From positions 2,604,001-2,668,000 of the forward strand of contig WWBZ02000073.1 of NCBI GenBank assembly GCA_011503125.2: 64,000 bases of DNA. The letters run 5' to 3'. The notes under the pieces are model-generated. The model was not told the origin of the DNA, did no database searches, and saw only the letters and a list, made by a program, of their open reading frames with translations. How positions within the stretch are numbered: position 1 is the stretch's first letter; every line of letters starts with the position of its first letter. Positions 11,565-23,384 of the stretch are shown here, piece after piece. Source of the stretch: Botryosphaeria dothidea (lineage: Eukaryota > Ascomycota > Dothideomycetes > Botryosphaeriales > Botryosphaeriaceae). The position numbers were made by a program, and so were the translations under genes.

Positions 11565-12241
11565 CTACTTCGGCCCTCCACTCGTCTCCCCCCCATTCTT
11601 GACCCAATCCAACCAACTCCCCCTATACTCGCCCACCTTTTCATACCCCGCCTGCTGCGCCAACTGCGCGGCACTGCTGCTCCGCACGCCGGCCTTGCAA
11701 TAAAACACGACCTCGTTCCCAACCGGCGGCTTCTGGAAGCCGAACCGATCCTCGAACTCGTCGGCCGCGAGGAACAGGCCCTCGGGCGCCGATGCGATCG
11801 GCATGTTGTGGGCGGTCGGGATGAAGCCGGCGTCGTACTCGTGCGGCTCGCGCACGTCGATGAGGATGCGGTTGGGTTCGGGCGAGAGAACGAGGTCTTT
11901 GATCTGCGCGCTTTCATGTCAATGACTTGCAGGCCTACGTAATAGGTGCGGAGGGGAATATATGGTGACGGGGCTTGTAATTGGCAGAGCGAAGGGCGAC
12001 CGCGGAATGAAGAAGCGGGTCGGTCACTTACGCCGTTGAAGTCGTAGACCTTGGACTTGGAGCCGTGCTCGGCCGAGTGCCAGCGGATCTGAGAGGGCTG
12101 TTGCTTCTGGATTGTGGGCTGCAGAATGGCCACGCGCGGCGGCTGAGCGAAAGCTGCGCGCTGCAGCGGGGAAGCGTGGCGCGCAGCCACCGAGGTGGCG
12201 GAACGCAAGGGAAGGCGTGTCAATGCTCGTCGGGAAGCCAT
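11565..12241 (-). CDS. Mitochondrial single-domain rhodanese (thiosulfate sulfurtransferase, RDL2/FMP31-like)
   Basis: A 182-residue protein from two exons, 12241-12032 and 11903-11565, split by a 128-base phase-0 intron (GTAAGT...CGCAG). The first 55 or so residues are Arg/Ala/Ser-rich with almost no acidic residues, a typical mitochondrial presequence. The remainder is one rhodanese domain: YDFNGIKDL start, the ILIDVREPHEY motif, and the active-site loop CKAGVRSS whose cysteine would carry the persulfide. It ends in a short Gly/Lys tail after the conserved GSWLDWVKNGG. The family moves sulfane sulfur from thiosulfate or glutathione persulfide to acceptors. An in-frame methionine upstream would lengthen the N-terminus by 35 residues, but the chosen one begins the targeting peptide better. 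The orthology to yeast RDL2 is by overall architecture. Confidence 0.88.
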
Positions 12242-13045
12242 TGTGGGATTTTTGGAATAGGCTCGGCGAAGTTGGACGGTAAGTTGCGGAAGGATGGAGG
12301 AGCTTCGCAGCGTCGTAGAGAGCTTTCCCCAGACTTTTTGCGTCATATCGATGCGAGCTACTTATCGGGGAAACACGTGATTATTAATAAGCCCGGTCAA
12401 AGCCCTCATCACTCCAGGATGATCAATGCTCCGCAGCTGGCATTGACCAATGAATGTTCACGTCATTTCACGATCCAATCGCATGGATGGGGTCGGTTCA
12501 TCTATCATGTATCCGCTAGACTACGTATGCGCTAGCCACATCATCGCCCAATGGTTTACCATCATCGACCACCATTTCGTAGGGTTATAGTGTGGGAAAG
12601 AGAAAAACGAGAACGCACAGACAACCCAATCAAAACGCCGGGGGGTAACGAGCGGCTAAACAGTAGGCGAGAGTGGTTAGGAAAAGAGCAAAAAGAGCAA
12701 ATTGGTATATTTCTTTTAGCGCCTTAGGAGAGGGAAAGCGGACAGATCAACAACAGCAAGCAAGAACGCCTCCGAGACGAACAACGAACTGAGAGGATAA
12801 CAACCGCGCCGCATACACGCAACAAGAGCAAGCACCACGCATACATACAGACGAACGACGACCGAAAAGCAGCATTCGCTTTTTGTAATTCGCCCGGGGT
12901 ATATTGTCTTTCATAGCCAGATTTCGGTATCGATGATGAGGGAAAGGTGAGGGGGTATTCAATCGTCGTAGTCAGTCGGGGTATCTTCATCGACGAAGAG
13001 AGAAAGAGCTTTTGTGGGCTGCACGGCTAAATTCTTTTTTGTGGT
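12242..13045. other. Intergenic: rhodanese promoter and 3' flank of the KH-protein gene
   Basis: Both flanking genes are on the minus strand. The right part should be the 3' UTR of the KH gene, and the left part the promoter of the rhodanese gene, which contains a CCAAT pentamer near 12445. No coding sequence is apparent. Confidence 0.4.
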
Positions 13046-16000
13046 TCAACGAGGAGGCCCAATCGGGGCCGGGTATCCAGAAGCAGAATGGGAAGTGCTC
13101 GGGCGTCCACTGTCAACCGACGCACGGGTATCGTACCGGGGCGTCATATCTCCAGGCGCCGCGGAAGTAGTGGGGGTACCGTGAAAAGAAAGTTTGGAAG
13201 AGTTCGAGTGGATGCCAAAGCCAGGCGCTGGGAGAGGCCAGCCGTTGCTGTGGGAATGTTCATCATCAGGCAGGTTAATACCGCTGTCGTTCCATGGGTT
13301 ACGGTAGCTGCTGGTGGACTCGAGAGACACCAGAGAAGCCTTCGAAGCGTTACGAGAGGCGTGCGTGAACAGAGAACCAGGAGAGTTCGATCCGTTCTTG
13401 CGACGCTCGATGAAGGAGGAGAACGACGACATGCTGCCGGGCTTGCGGAGTCTGTCGAGGAAGCCAACCCTCTCGTGAAGCGAGTGGTTGTCGTCGCCGA
13501 AGACGGACCGGGTAGGCGAGTCGGTCGAGTCAAGGCGAGGCTCGGCAGGCTGAAGGACCTTGGATGAAAAGTAAGGCAGACTGTCCTCGAAGGAGTCGGA
13601 CTTCGGTCGGGGGAGGGCGCCCTTGATGATCTGAGCAACCTCGAGACCATGTCCAACGAGGCGGGCGATCAAGAAATCAAGCGCATCCTTGAGACCACCC
13701 GCGTAATTGCGAGTGTAGCTCATGACGAGGCTTTCGATCGTACGATCAGGGGCGTCGGCCGGCCCGGGAGTAGGCTCGTTGAGATGAATCTCCATGTTGT
13801 ACTGAGTCTTCATCTTCTGAACAACGTCTTTCTTGAAGTCCTCAGACCTCAAGAAGTCCTTGAGTTCAGCCGGAGCCGTGAAAGTCATCTCATGATTTTC
13901 AGGGACCATGGCCTGCCGAATTGTTAGTGAAACCATGAATGAGGGGTGACAAAAGTTTAACATACCAAGAACTCATCAACGGCCTGGGGTACCTGGTACT
14001 CAGGACCGGAGACCGTGACAACGTCGCTAGCCTGCTCAGTGCTCGGGAAGACGATCTTGCAGTTCCACTTCTTCTCGAGGTCCTCGATCTCAGACATGCG
14101 AGAGATGAGCTCACGGTGGTACAGACGGTTGATGACGACGTGCTCGGAAACAAACTCTGCATCGACCTTCTCAACCATATCCATGATCTCCTGCTTGACG
14201 AGATCGAGGTTCTGCGCATTGCGAGCAGGCGTGCGGCAGATAACGTTGTCGACCTTGATGTCATCTTCTTCCTTTCCAAGGCCGCCGCGATCCATAGCAT
14301 TAGAGAACTTGACGAAGACGGAATACTTCTTCATGATGCGCTGGATGTGCTGACCACCGATGCCGATAATGCGCTTGTGATACTGGTCAGGCACGTGGAA
14401 CGAGATCGCGGCAGGCATCTCCTGTTCAACAAGATCGAGACCACCCTTGACATCATCGTAGCGGTTACCGCGGACGACAATGTAGAAGTTGTACTCGTTG
14501 AACCCGTCGAAGACAATCTGGACATTGCTCTGGCTCATGATCTTGTTGATCTTGCCGTTCTTCTTGCCGCTGACGAACTCCTTGTGCTCGTTGGCAAGCT
14601 CAATCTTGACGCTCATCTGATACTGAGACTTGCGGACGAAAGGAATGTTGTTGATGACCATCATGGCAGCCTTGACGGCATCATCAGAGCCACTGATGTG
14701 GAAGTTCAGCCTCTCGAAGCTAATCTCAGCACCAGAGTTGATGCAGATGTCCGACAGCATGGCCCGCACATCGTCCGGGGTGGGAGGCCGTTGGTGAGCG
14801 TCAGGGTGGGTGATGCACCATGAGGCGCTGTAGAATTGGCCAGCCTATATATATAATGATCAGCAATCGTGGAGTGGCACAGGTAACATATATGGAAACA
14901 TACCAGAGCCATGAGCTCCCGCACGGTCCGCTCAACGTTCAGAACATCAGTTCCCTGCACACGGATCGGACCGCGCTGGAATCCCAGTGGGGGTAGCAAG
15001 ATATACGAGCCGTTGTTCTCGATGATCTTGCGGACCTTATCAAGACGCTCGAGCAGAATGCTGTCGATCTTGCTGGTGGTGACGATAACCTCCTTCACGA
15101 AGGCACGTGTGCTCAAGACAAGATCATGCAGCCTCCGCTTGGCCTGCAGTATATCATCTGGGTTCTCACCGGTGATGATGATTTCGTCCTCAGGCCGTCG
15201 AATCGCCCCTGGTGGCGTGTAACCATACAGCCGAGGGAACGGCGGCGGGAAGTAGATGGCCGTGTTCGTTGCAGATTCGATCAACTTGATGTTCTTGCGA
15301 GCTCGACCACAGATGAGAGTGTGCATCGAGAGCTCAAGCTTCATGGTGTCAACATGGCGGTGAAGCTACACAAGGGGACGTATTAGCAAAAGCATCACGC
15401 GAGTCAACAAGTCACGTACAATCTGATCGATCATGATCAGAACACGCGTCTTTGCGTGCTCCGCGCTCTCCATATCGCCGTAAATGGCACACCTAAGGCG
15501 CTGCTCCGCATCGTGCAGCGTGCCATTGATGCTGGCAGACTCGATATCGATGGGCTTCGGCTGCAGCAGGAAGATATCCGCCTTCGTAACCTTTGCAATC
15601 TCGTCCAGGTGGTTCAAGACCTGCGACTTGACGCCGTCGTTCTCAAATACTAACGAATAATCTATGTCCACAGTGGCACACCGCTAAGCGCCGAGCGAAA
15701 AAGTTAGCATCCCACGGCGCCTAACAACCGAAAAGGCAAGTCCACGGGCGATGACGTACCAGAGAGATGGGCGTCTCGTTCAAAACCTGACACCGCGTCT
15801 GGCGCACCTGCTCAGCCTCTCCCGACAGGCAGACGTTGGTGACGAGGGTGGTGACGCGCTGCAGGCCCGGCAGCGGCTTTGGCTCCGATGAAACGACAGT
15901 GGCCTCTAGTTGGCCGTTCGTGTTCGCACTCAGGTGCTTGCATAATGCGCGCAGGTTCTCGACGTTGGCGACGTGCACCGGCAGGGTGTGGGTAGGCGGC

Positions 16001-16296
16001 GGCGGCGAGCCCTCGGGAATCTCTTCTTGCCGGGTCCACCGGGCAAAGGCGCCGGGACTCGCGTAGATAACATCGTCGGCGTCAGGGCCGGACAGGTTGG
16101 AGGCGAAGGGGACGTTGAACGACAGGTTTACCCAGGTGCCTGGTGTTATGGTGGGCGTGACGGCGGCGGCGTTGGACGGGCGTTTGACGGGCTGGTTGGG
16201 AAGGTCGTTGTGTGATCGTATGCCGAAGCCCATCGAGGGCGTCATCTTCTCCCATCCATGGCGGGCGGTGCCGGTGAAGTTGGAGATTTTGTGCAT
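13046..16296 (-). CDS. Multi-KH-domain RNA-binding protein
   Basis: Five exons fit exactly in phase 0: 16296-15760, 15683-15420, 15365-14904, 14844-13966 and 13912-13046, giving 1002 residues. Several KH-like units follow one another. GXXG-type loops are visible in HKRIIGIGGQHIQRIMKKY and in the SGKKNGKINKIMSQSNVQ segment, while an earlier unit (GRARKNIKLIE) has a degenerate loop. The last 170 residues are Ser-rich and disordered, ending PAPIGPPR. KH arrays bind single-stranded RNA, as in vigilin/Scp160 and Bicaudal-C, and usually act in mRNA localisation, stability or translation. I place it in this broad group but cannot choose a named orthologue. All four introns have GTATGT/GTACGT-type donors. 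The start ATG at 16296 precedes a polar segment, and an extra 5' exon cannot be excluded. Confidence 0.87.
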
Positions 16297-18709
16297 CGTA
16301 GGCCGGCTGCACGCCCCACGACAAACAAAAAGGCGATGAAGAGGGAGGGGGGAGGAGGTTGCGGGTGTGGTGGGTGGTGAGGTGATGGGTATGGAGAGCT
16401 GGGGTGGTGGACGTTGGAGCGAGAGAAGGGCGTAGGATTTGGCGAGCCTGACTGGATCGTCCGGGCATCGCCCGGGAGCGTTCGTTCGATGAAATCAAGG
16501 CCGCCAAGCGCGAGCGCGCGAGCCGGGCTGTGCGTCGTGTAGATCCTGCCCTGCTGCCAGCAACACCACACCCTGCATGCCACCCATCGGCTGCGCGCTC
16601 CAGCGACATCGTCGGCGCCCTCGGCTTGTGCCCGTCTGCACCCAGCGCGAATCGCCCGTTCCCGCCTGCGCGGCGAGGGATGGCGCGACAAGCGTGTTCA
16701 GATGCAAATGGGCCCGCCCCAAAACACTTGCCCGGCCGCGCTGCCTGCACCACATACACGTCGGCCACAAAGGCACCGCTCCAGCACGGACGTACGCAGG
16801 GCGAGCCGAAGCATTCGTCTGGACGCGTGTGCTATCATTGTCTCTGAGCGCTGGCATCCGTCTAGACGGACGATTCAAACTTGCCGTGCGTATACGCGCG
16901 CTGCCCTGGTGCGATACTCTTGGGACCGACCTACACCCTTGTCAGCTTCCAGCGCACCCCTCGTCGCCCTCCAGAAGCAGTGCGGTCAGCGAGCACGCGA
17001 CGTCTGCGCTCTGCCCACTGCGCTCCGAGCGCGCTGCTCAGCCACCGCCAGCAATCAGCGGCAGCCGGCCTGGGCACACGCTCTCATCTTGCTTGTCCAG
17101 CTGCTCGTCGCATGCAGGTACACTATCACCGCTGGCGCCTGTCCACTAGGAGAGGCGCTGCGGCCAGACGCGGCGCCGGAAGGGCTGGCAGCGAAGCGCG
17201 TGTGGTGCTCTCCGCACGCGATGCTGGGCTCCACCGTAGCTGCTAGAAAGAAGGGCGCCCACAATCATCGCCCACACCAGCCACGGCCATCGCCGCCGCG
17301 TGGTGCGCGACCCTTTTTTGGCTCCACGCACTGCACCACACGCAGATGCCAGAACGATCCCGTTTCCCGAACCTTAATCGCTGGTCTCAGTCTGGGCGAG
17401 GCCCCCCGATGCAACAAAAAAAGAAACAATAATTCACGACAGAAAGGGCGATCAAGGGGTGAAGGGCCATCTCAGACGAGCTCGCTCCCCCAGCTCTGGG
17501 AACTTCACGTGTTTTTCTGTTTTTGTTTTTTTGTGCTGTGAACCGCGCTGTTTTATTAGAGCTGGGTTCGAATGAGCCTCTGCTCTCTTAGCATGCTTTT
17601 CTGCCCGTCCTGATTCGACCGCATAGCGGCACGCGGAAGCCCCGGCAGCTTGTTTCGTCATACCTGAAAAGCTGAGCGCCCCGAAAGAGACTCCCTGGCA
17701 CCTACGCCTGGCTGCACTATGGGCGCTAACCGCCCGTCCACGGTTCGCGGCCGACACTGTCAGCGTCCGCTCCTGTCGGACGAGCAGCCGTGTCTCTCGC
17801 TCTCGTGTGGCTTCGCGGGCCCGCAGGCGTGTCAAGGCGCCGATCGATGACGGCGTCGAGGAGCTGTCGAAAGGTGCCTGCCCTCGTTTCTTGCGAGTCT
17901 CGCATCAATCGGATACGATGTCTGTTCATCACACGGAGCCACCCCCTCTCCTCCTGTAGCATGTGACTGGCGGAGGACGTCTGGTCAACATACATGTAGC
18001 CTGATAGTGATGAAGAAGTGGCCAGAACAACAGGGCAGCAGCTCTCTCCACTCTTCCTCGAGTCCACACAGATCCGAAGGCGGCCGTTTCACCTCTGCAG
18101 GATGCTGGCCAGCCCAAAACAAAGAGACAGCTGTGCGTCGCCAAACCTTCCAAAACCCCACTAATGTCTGACCGACGCCAGATGTCGAGCAAAAGTGCGT
18201 CATACCCGAACTGGGCAAAGCGCTGCTCCCTCGTGAGGCATTTGACCTCCCCTCAAAACGCCGCTTGCGCTTCGGCCCTCCAACTGCACCGACCCGAACG
18301 AGTCGGCGATGTTCGGGGATACTCCAGAGTCAGATCGTCAAATGCGAGGCGACGGAAGGTCCATTCTTTGTCATCGAACTCCGTCAGTCATGTGGAGAAG
18401 AGGTGCAGATCTCCTGCATCAATTACGCACATTATGCCTGCGGGGTGGGGGCTAGCAATCGGGATATTCTCTTTCTCCTTGCCATTCTATCCAACCAGAT
18501 TCAGGCCGTTTTGCAGAAGCGAAACTGCACACATGACGCCCGTTCCCGCACCCCAGCCCGCTGCGGGCTTCTCCCCAACCAGTAGTACATGAAGATAAGG
18601 ATAATGCAACAAGTCTCAAGCCTCGATTTGCACCAGCCCATGCAATGCGCTCAAATCCAATGCGTCCTCCCAAACGCAACAAAAATCATGCCACCAAATA
18701 CGTATCTCA
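16297..18709. other. 2.4 kb GC-rich intergenic region
   Basis: This is the upstream region of the KH gene and the 3' flank of the disordered-protein gene. Overlapping frames on both strands (for example 16702-17541 plus) are Arg/Ser/Pro-rich with no conserved motif, as expected of random frames in GC-rich DNA. I support no gene here. Confidence 0.4.
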
Positions 18710-21148
18710 TCAGTATCTGTACGCAACGTTCCGCGGTTCCCCGCCGTACTCTTGTGCCTCCATGGGCCGCTCGACAATCTCCTGTTCATCCACATAGCGA
18801 CGCTGCGGAGCGTATGCAAACCGGCGTTCCTCGAATCCATCTCCTTCGTGCACCACACTGACAGCCCGATATCCGGGAGGCAGCGGTTCCGCCCTCCGGG
18901 CATATCCCCCACCTGGCGCCACGCTACCATGCCGAGACATGTACTCGGCAGGGACTTCCCGCCGAATAGCCTCTGGGCGCACGCTGTAGGCCCGGGTGAT
19001 AAATTCACCTCGAGGAGGCGGCATCTCTTCGTAACGCGCAGTCGGATGTCTCTCCAGCGGCTCTTGCGCTGGGACCAATTCTTCCCCAGGACGCATGGAA
19101 TACTCTCGCTGACGGTAGGGGCGGTGCGGGTCTACGATCTCAAGCTCAGGCTGCTCAATATATCTGCGTGATTGGGGTGGCGGCATTCTCTGCAAGGCGT
19201 CTTCCTCCTCGTACGGCTCCACACGAGCAACTGGGCGCATGGTAGGCTCCCGAGTCCGCGCTCGCTCGTAGAGCATTTCCTCGCCAGCACGCCGAGGGGC
19301 TGGTGCGACAGATGCCCGTCTGTCCACCACTGCCGACTCCGTATAGTACCTGTTGCCATATTGGTCTACAACCACACGTCTTGGAACCGGTGGAGGGGCC
19401 ATAATGGCGGGCGAGCGTATCCTCTGGTAAGGATCCATGGCATAGGGTGGAGAGAGCGACCTGTCTGAACGAATGTACCGAGTTGCACCAGGTCTCATAG
19501 ATCCTTCACGGTAGATCGGTGTGGAATGGCCATCAAGATAAGCATGAGAAACGGCGCGCACAGTTTCATACGGGCTTGCCTGCAGAGGAGAGTAAGGGCG
19601 CCTGGCATACTGAATGCTGGCAACCCTCCTCAGATCCTGGTCATCTCGTTCAGCCCGCCGATATGCCACGCGAGAGGGTACGCGCACGATTTCTGGCTCG
19701 ACTTCATATCGAGGTGCTGGTGGGGGCTGATCATATTCCATGTAGTAAACGGGACGCGGCGCGTCCCTCGGTGACACAATCTCGATATCGTCGTGCAGGG
19801 TGCGCGTAGTCCTGCGTCTGGCGTCTTGAGAAGGCTCTGTCAAACTGCCCAACGGGGGTGGTGAGACCGGTTCTTCCTTGATGTATGGCTCCGGGGAATC
19901 AGCAACGCGCTTGTTGTTTAACACTCGCCTTTGCTTCTCAGCTTTCTCAGCTTCCTTCGCTTCCCTACGACGCTTTCGTGAGTTATTCTGCTGACGAGGT
20001 GCAGCTGGACTCTGACGGCCTGAGCGCGGTGAGTTGTCATTTCGATTTGCATTGCCCTTTCCGCGGGGACCGTTTCTCGGAGAAGAATTTGTGCTCGCGG
20101 CAACTGGCTGAGCACCGGAGCCTCTCGATGCGTCCAAGCCCGGTACTTTGGCAAAGGTCAGCGGCGAAACGCGGGCTGGCTGAGGGGCCACTGGTGTCTG
20201 GATGTGATTCGTGATAACGGGGACGGTTGGGGAGGGAAGCGAACCATGGGTGCTGTTCTGATTTGCTGCCAAACTCGGGCCATGGTTTTGCGCCGGGGGG
20301 AGGGTCGTGAAAGCTTCGGCGCCTGGTGGTTCGTAATCTGACTCCTCCCCGTCCTCTACCAGCTCCATGTCGTCGCGCATCTCCATCTGGGAAAGAGTCT
20401 GGGCATCTGCCTCAGTGTTACCATTCAACGGCAGCCCAGCCAGGGCAGCTTTGCCATCTGACGCGCTCGCAACACCAGAGGCATCATGGTCGCTGGAAGA
20501 CCAGCTGTTCGCCTGGCTTGAGTAGTACGAGTTCTCATCGAAAGGGTCACTGGTCGGGCTGTTGCTGTTAGTCTCTGAGCGTAAGCCAGATACCGGTTGA
20601 GCAATCGCAAGTGCTTTGGTCAACACGTCTGAAACGTCAAGCGACTCAGTATCAAGACCAAAATCTCTGTCACGGGACTGTACCCGCTTCTGGTCCACCT
20701 GATCCTTGAGTATGCGTTCAATCCTCTGCCGCTTGAGCTGAATCTCTGCGCGCACCAGATCATCGGACTTTGTCAGAAGGACGGGATCGATACCGGACGA
20801 GGACGGCTTCAGAACTGGGGGTCGCTGGGAGCTTGCAGGCCGAGCAAAGGATGCAGAAGGGGTAGAGTTGTATGAGGTGGTGCTATGCGAATTGTGCGAG
20901 TAGGAATGCTGGGCGGTGCCGTTGACGGCCCCGTTGAGAGGCGGACGAGAAGTGGGCGGGGGCCGGCTGGGCAGCAGTTTTTCTAGAGCATGGTCAGGGA
21001 GCTTGAAGCGAGGGTGCTTGCCCGCAAGCACTTCATCCCGCAAATGCAGCAGCTGCTGGTAAAAGTCTGCGTAGCGGCGCGTCTCGGGGTCGAGAGTATA
21101 GCCGTCGCCGTTGGCCTGCACATGGGGTGCTGGCACAGCGGAAGCCAT
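18710..21148 (-). CDS. Large intrinsically disordered protein, probably nuclear, unknown function
   Basis: A single-exon gene of 812 residues from the ATG at 21148; the frame stays open upstream, but this methionine begins the orderly part. Residues 18-60 form a helical segment (RRYADFYQQLLHLRDEVL) followed by a His/Pro/Arg/Phe patch. Residues 124-157 form a strongly basic helix (RAEIQLKRQRIERILKDQ) that recalls helical segments of chromatin remodelers, but I cannot name the family. The middle is Ser/Asn/Pro-rich, with an acidic stretch followed by a bipartite NLS (NSRKRRREAKEAEKAEKQRR). The last 250 residues are Arg/Tyr/Pro/Glu-rich, with recurring short pieces of the type RxYSxRP, and end NVAYRY. 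Composition suggests a condensate-forming or RNA/chromatin scaffold protein; that is inference. It is divergent from SDT1. Confidence 0.78.
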   Translation of the reverse strand: MASAVPAPHVQANGDGYTLDPETRRYADFYQQLLHLRDEVLAGKHPRFKLPDHALEKLLPSRPPPTSRPPLNGAVNGTAQHSYSHNSHSTTSYNSTPSASFARPASSQRPPVLKPSSSGIDPVLLTKSDDLVRAEIQLKRQRIERILKDQVDQKRVQSRDRDFGLDTESLDVSDVLTKALAIAQPVSGLRSETNSNSPTSDPFDENSYYSSQANSWSSSDHDASGVASASDGKAALAGLPLNGNTEADAQTLSQMEMRDDMELVEDGEESDYEPPGAEAFTTLPPAQNHGPSLAANQNSTHGSLPSPTVPVITNHIQTPVAPQPARVSPLTFAKVPGLDASRGSGAQPVAASTNSSPRNGPRGKGNANRNDNSPRSGRQSPAAPRQQNNSRKRRREAKEAEKAEKQRRVLNNKRVADSPEPYIKEEPVSPPPLGSLTEPSQDARRRTTRTLHDDIEIVSPRDAPRPVYYMEYDQPPPAPRYEVEPEIVRVPSRVAYRRAERDDQDLRRVASIQYARRPYSPLQASPYETVRAVSHAYLDGHSTPIYREGSMRPGATRYIRSDRSLSPPYAMDPYQRIRSPAIMAPPPVPRRVVVDQYGNRYYTESAVVDRRASVAPAPRRAGEEMLYERARTREPTMRPVARVEPYEEEDALQRMPPPQSRRYIEQPELEIVDPHRPYRQREYSMRPGEELVPAQEPLERHPTARYEEMPPPRGEFITRAYSVRPEAIRREVPAEYMSRHGSVAPGGGYARRAEPLPPGYRAVSVVHEGDGFEERRFAYAPQRRYVDEQEIVERPMEAQEYGGEPRNVAYRY

Positions 21149-22023
21149 GGCAGCGCTGGGCGGCGTCAGTAGCGGGATGGATGCACGCGCTGGAACGACC
21201 GCTTCAAACGATGCACGAGCGCGATGAAGTCGATGGTGCAAGTGTTCACGGTGCCGCGCGGCAGCCGGTGGAGTTTTGTACGCGGAGGAGTGGGCAAGGG
21301 TAGGTGAGCGCGCTGCAGCCAAATCCAAATATTGGCCTTGGCTCGCTCGCCGGAAAAATGCCGGCCGCCAACCGTGTGAATTCGCATTTCCGGCTGGCGC
21401 CTTCCCGAGTCCTCGAGGTTCCCGATGCATGAAGGCGGTGCCCACAGCAATCCCGACAAGTTTCTGATGCGGCAGATCAAGCACTCCCGGCTCGCCCACA
21501 AGGCGTCGTAACAACACGACCTCCCGAAATGTTGGACCATTTAGGTTTATTCGTCTTGAGGACTCGGCCCATTCCACTGATGCTGATTGACATTTGTTTC
21601 CTTTGTCACGTTGAAGCACGGTTTCTAATCGACTTCGCGTCGACTTGGATGTTACTGCACGAGGAATGTCGGCCAGCCTTGTTGCCGTTCAGGATGTCTG
21701 TTCATGAAGCACCAGGTGCTCCAAAGACTGCGAGCCGCATCCAAGCCGATGCGAGCATGTATCTTTCAGCAAGGATTCCCATCGTCTTTCTTTGACGAGC
21801 GTCTAGGTTCGATCTAGAACGTCAAATGGATCATAGGATTGACTGGAGAGCTCGAAGTTGAATAGCCGGGCAACGAGCAAGTTGCAAGAGAGGCCGTGGA
21901 ATCTTCTGCCGGAAGCGGTGCCGAATCGCCGAGGGCTATGATTCCGTCCATGATTCATGTGTCACTCCCCGACAGCGCTGCTGGTGACTCCTTCTCGACA
22001 CCGGCCATCGACGCGTTATAGAG
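21149..22023. promoter_or_regulatory. Divergent intergenic region before SDT1
   Basis: An 875-base region between two genes transcribed away from each other. The frame of the left gene stays open to 21619, but its amino-acid composition changes to random beyond 21148. No motif is assigned. Confidence 0.4.
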
Positions 22024-23103
22024 GTGTATATGGGCTCGCTTTTCGCTAGATCGCAGTCTTCCCTTTCATTCCACCGTCAACCCAAGCGTTTGCTCTTTCG
22101 ATCTTCGGAGATCCACCGCACGTTCAGGGTTTCAAGGGCTTTCGGCGCTGCAGCAATGGCGGAATCAGCGAGCAAACCCGTGTTCTTCTTCGACATAGAC
22201 AACTGTGTATGTCCTCATTCATCCCGTGACTTCGTGTCCAAGATGGCTGGCTGCTGACCTATGATACAGCTGTATTCCAAAAGTAGGAATCTTCCATCCA
22301 ACCGCTTTTCAGGAATGCAAGTCTAACGACTGTTGGCCGCAGATACACGCGTCGCAAACATGATGTCCGATCTCATCGGTAAGTTTCCCAATGACGTCGT
22401 TAGCAGCAACCACTCAGAGTCTAGACAAGTACTTCCAGACGCATCTATCCCTCTCTCAAGAAGAGGCCAATACCTTGCATTTGAAGTACTACAAAGACTA
22501 CGGTCTGGCCATAGAGGGTCTCGTCCGCCATCACAAGGTAGACCCTCTCGAGTACAACAGTAAGGTTGATGATGCTTTGCCGCTCGAGAAAGTCATCAAG
22601 CCGAACCCCCGACTCAGAAAAATGCTTGAGGATATAGACCGGAGCAAAGTCCGGCTATGGTTGTTCACCAACGCCTACATTAACCACGGCAAGCGAGTTG
22701 TAAAACTGCTCGGCATCGAAGACCTCTTCGAAGGCATTACGTACTGTGACTACGGTGCCGAAAAGTTCGTGTGCAAGCCACACAAGGACATGTTCCAGAA
22801 GGCCATGGATGAGGCAGGCGTTGAGAGAGTCGAGGATTGTTACTTTGTTGGTGCGTGCCACGATCATCCCAATTTTCTTGTTGAGCTCATCTAATCGAAA
22901 TTAACACAGACGACTCCGCCTCCAATGTACGCGCAGCCCAGGAGCTAGGGTGGACTGCTGTGCACTTCGTCGAGTCCTCGGAGTCCACACCGCTGCAACA
23001 GGCATCGCAGTATCAGATCCGCGATCTTGAGGAGCTTCGGACAATCTTTCCCCAGTTCTTCTCAACGCCCCCTAATGATCCACCCCAGAAGTCGATTCCC
23101 TAG
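22024..23103 (+). CDS. SDT1: Pyrimidine 5'-nucleotidase, HAD superfamily
   Basis: HAD-type phosphatase that dephosphorylates pyrimidine 5'-mononucleotides (yeast SDT1/PHM8 group). Five exons fit in phase: 22024-22206, 22270-22282, 22342-22377, 22425-22850 and 22910-23103, giving 283 residues. Motif I is FFFDIDNC, with the two aspartates that form the phosphoaspartate and protonate the leaving group. Motif II is LWLFTNAY, the motif III lysine lies in CKPHKDMF, and motif IV is CYFVDDSASN, which is completed only by splicing. Exon 2 is just 13 bases. The first 44 residues before the conserved start MAESASKP (22156) are Arg/Ser-rich with a single acidic residue and look like a mitochondrial presequence, so two start sites could direct two locations. 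The C-terminus ends in a Pro-rich tail (PPQKSIP). Confidence 0.92.
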
Positions 23104-23384
23104 ATCAGATCTTCACCCGAAGCCAAGATGTTCACTCGGGTGGGAGAGTCTAATTAGACTTTACGTGTACAGTAATTGATTGCCTGAGTTCGCTTCCACA
23201 GAGTTCGTCACTGCCTGAATGTTTTTGGCAAGTCGTTTGGTCATCTCGTCATTTCTAGAATTCCAAAGTTGGCGTTAGATCTCTTTGCTTTTATTGGACT
23301 GTACAAGATTTCCCTACAGATCATGTGATTGATCCGAAAGTCGGAGGGGTCAGTTCCAAGAGGCTCTCTCGACATTATCAGCCA

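Noticed and set aside
13939..14823. 294-codon frame antisense to the KH protein gene
   Set aside because: It is a mirror of the well-supported KH exon on the other strand.
17564..17573. GGTTCGAAT, similar to a tRNA B box
   Set aside because: No matching A box and no cloverleaf can be drawn around it.
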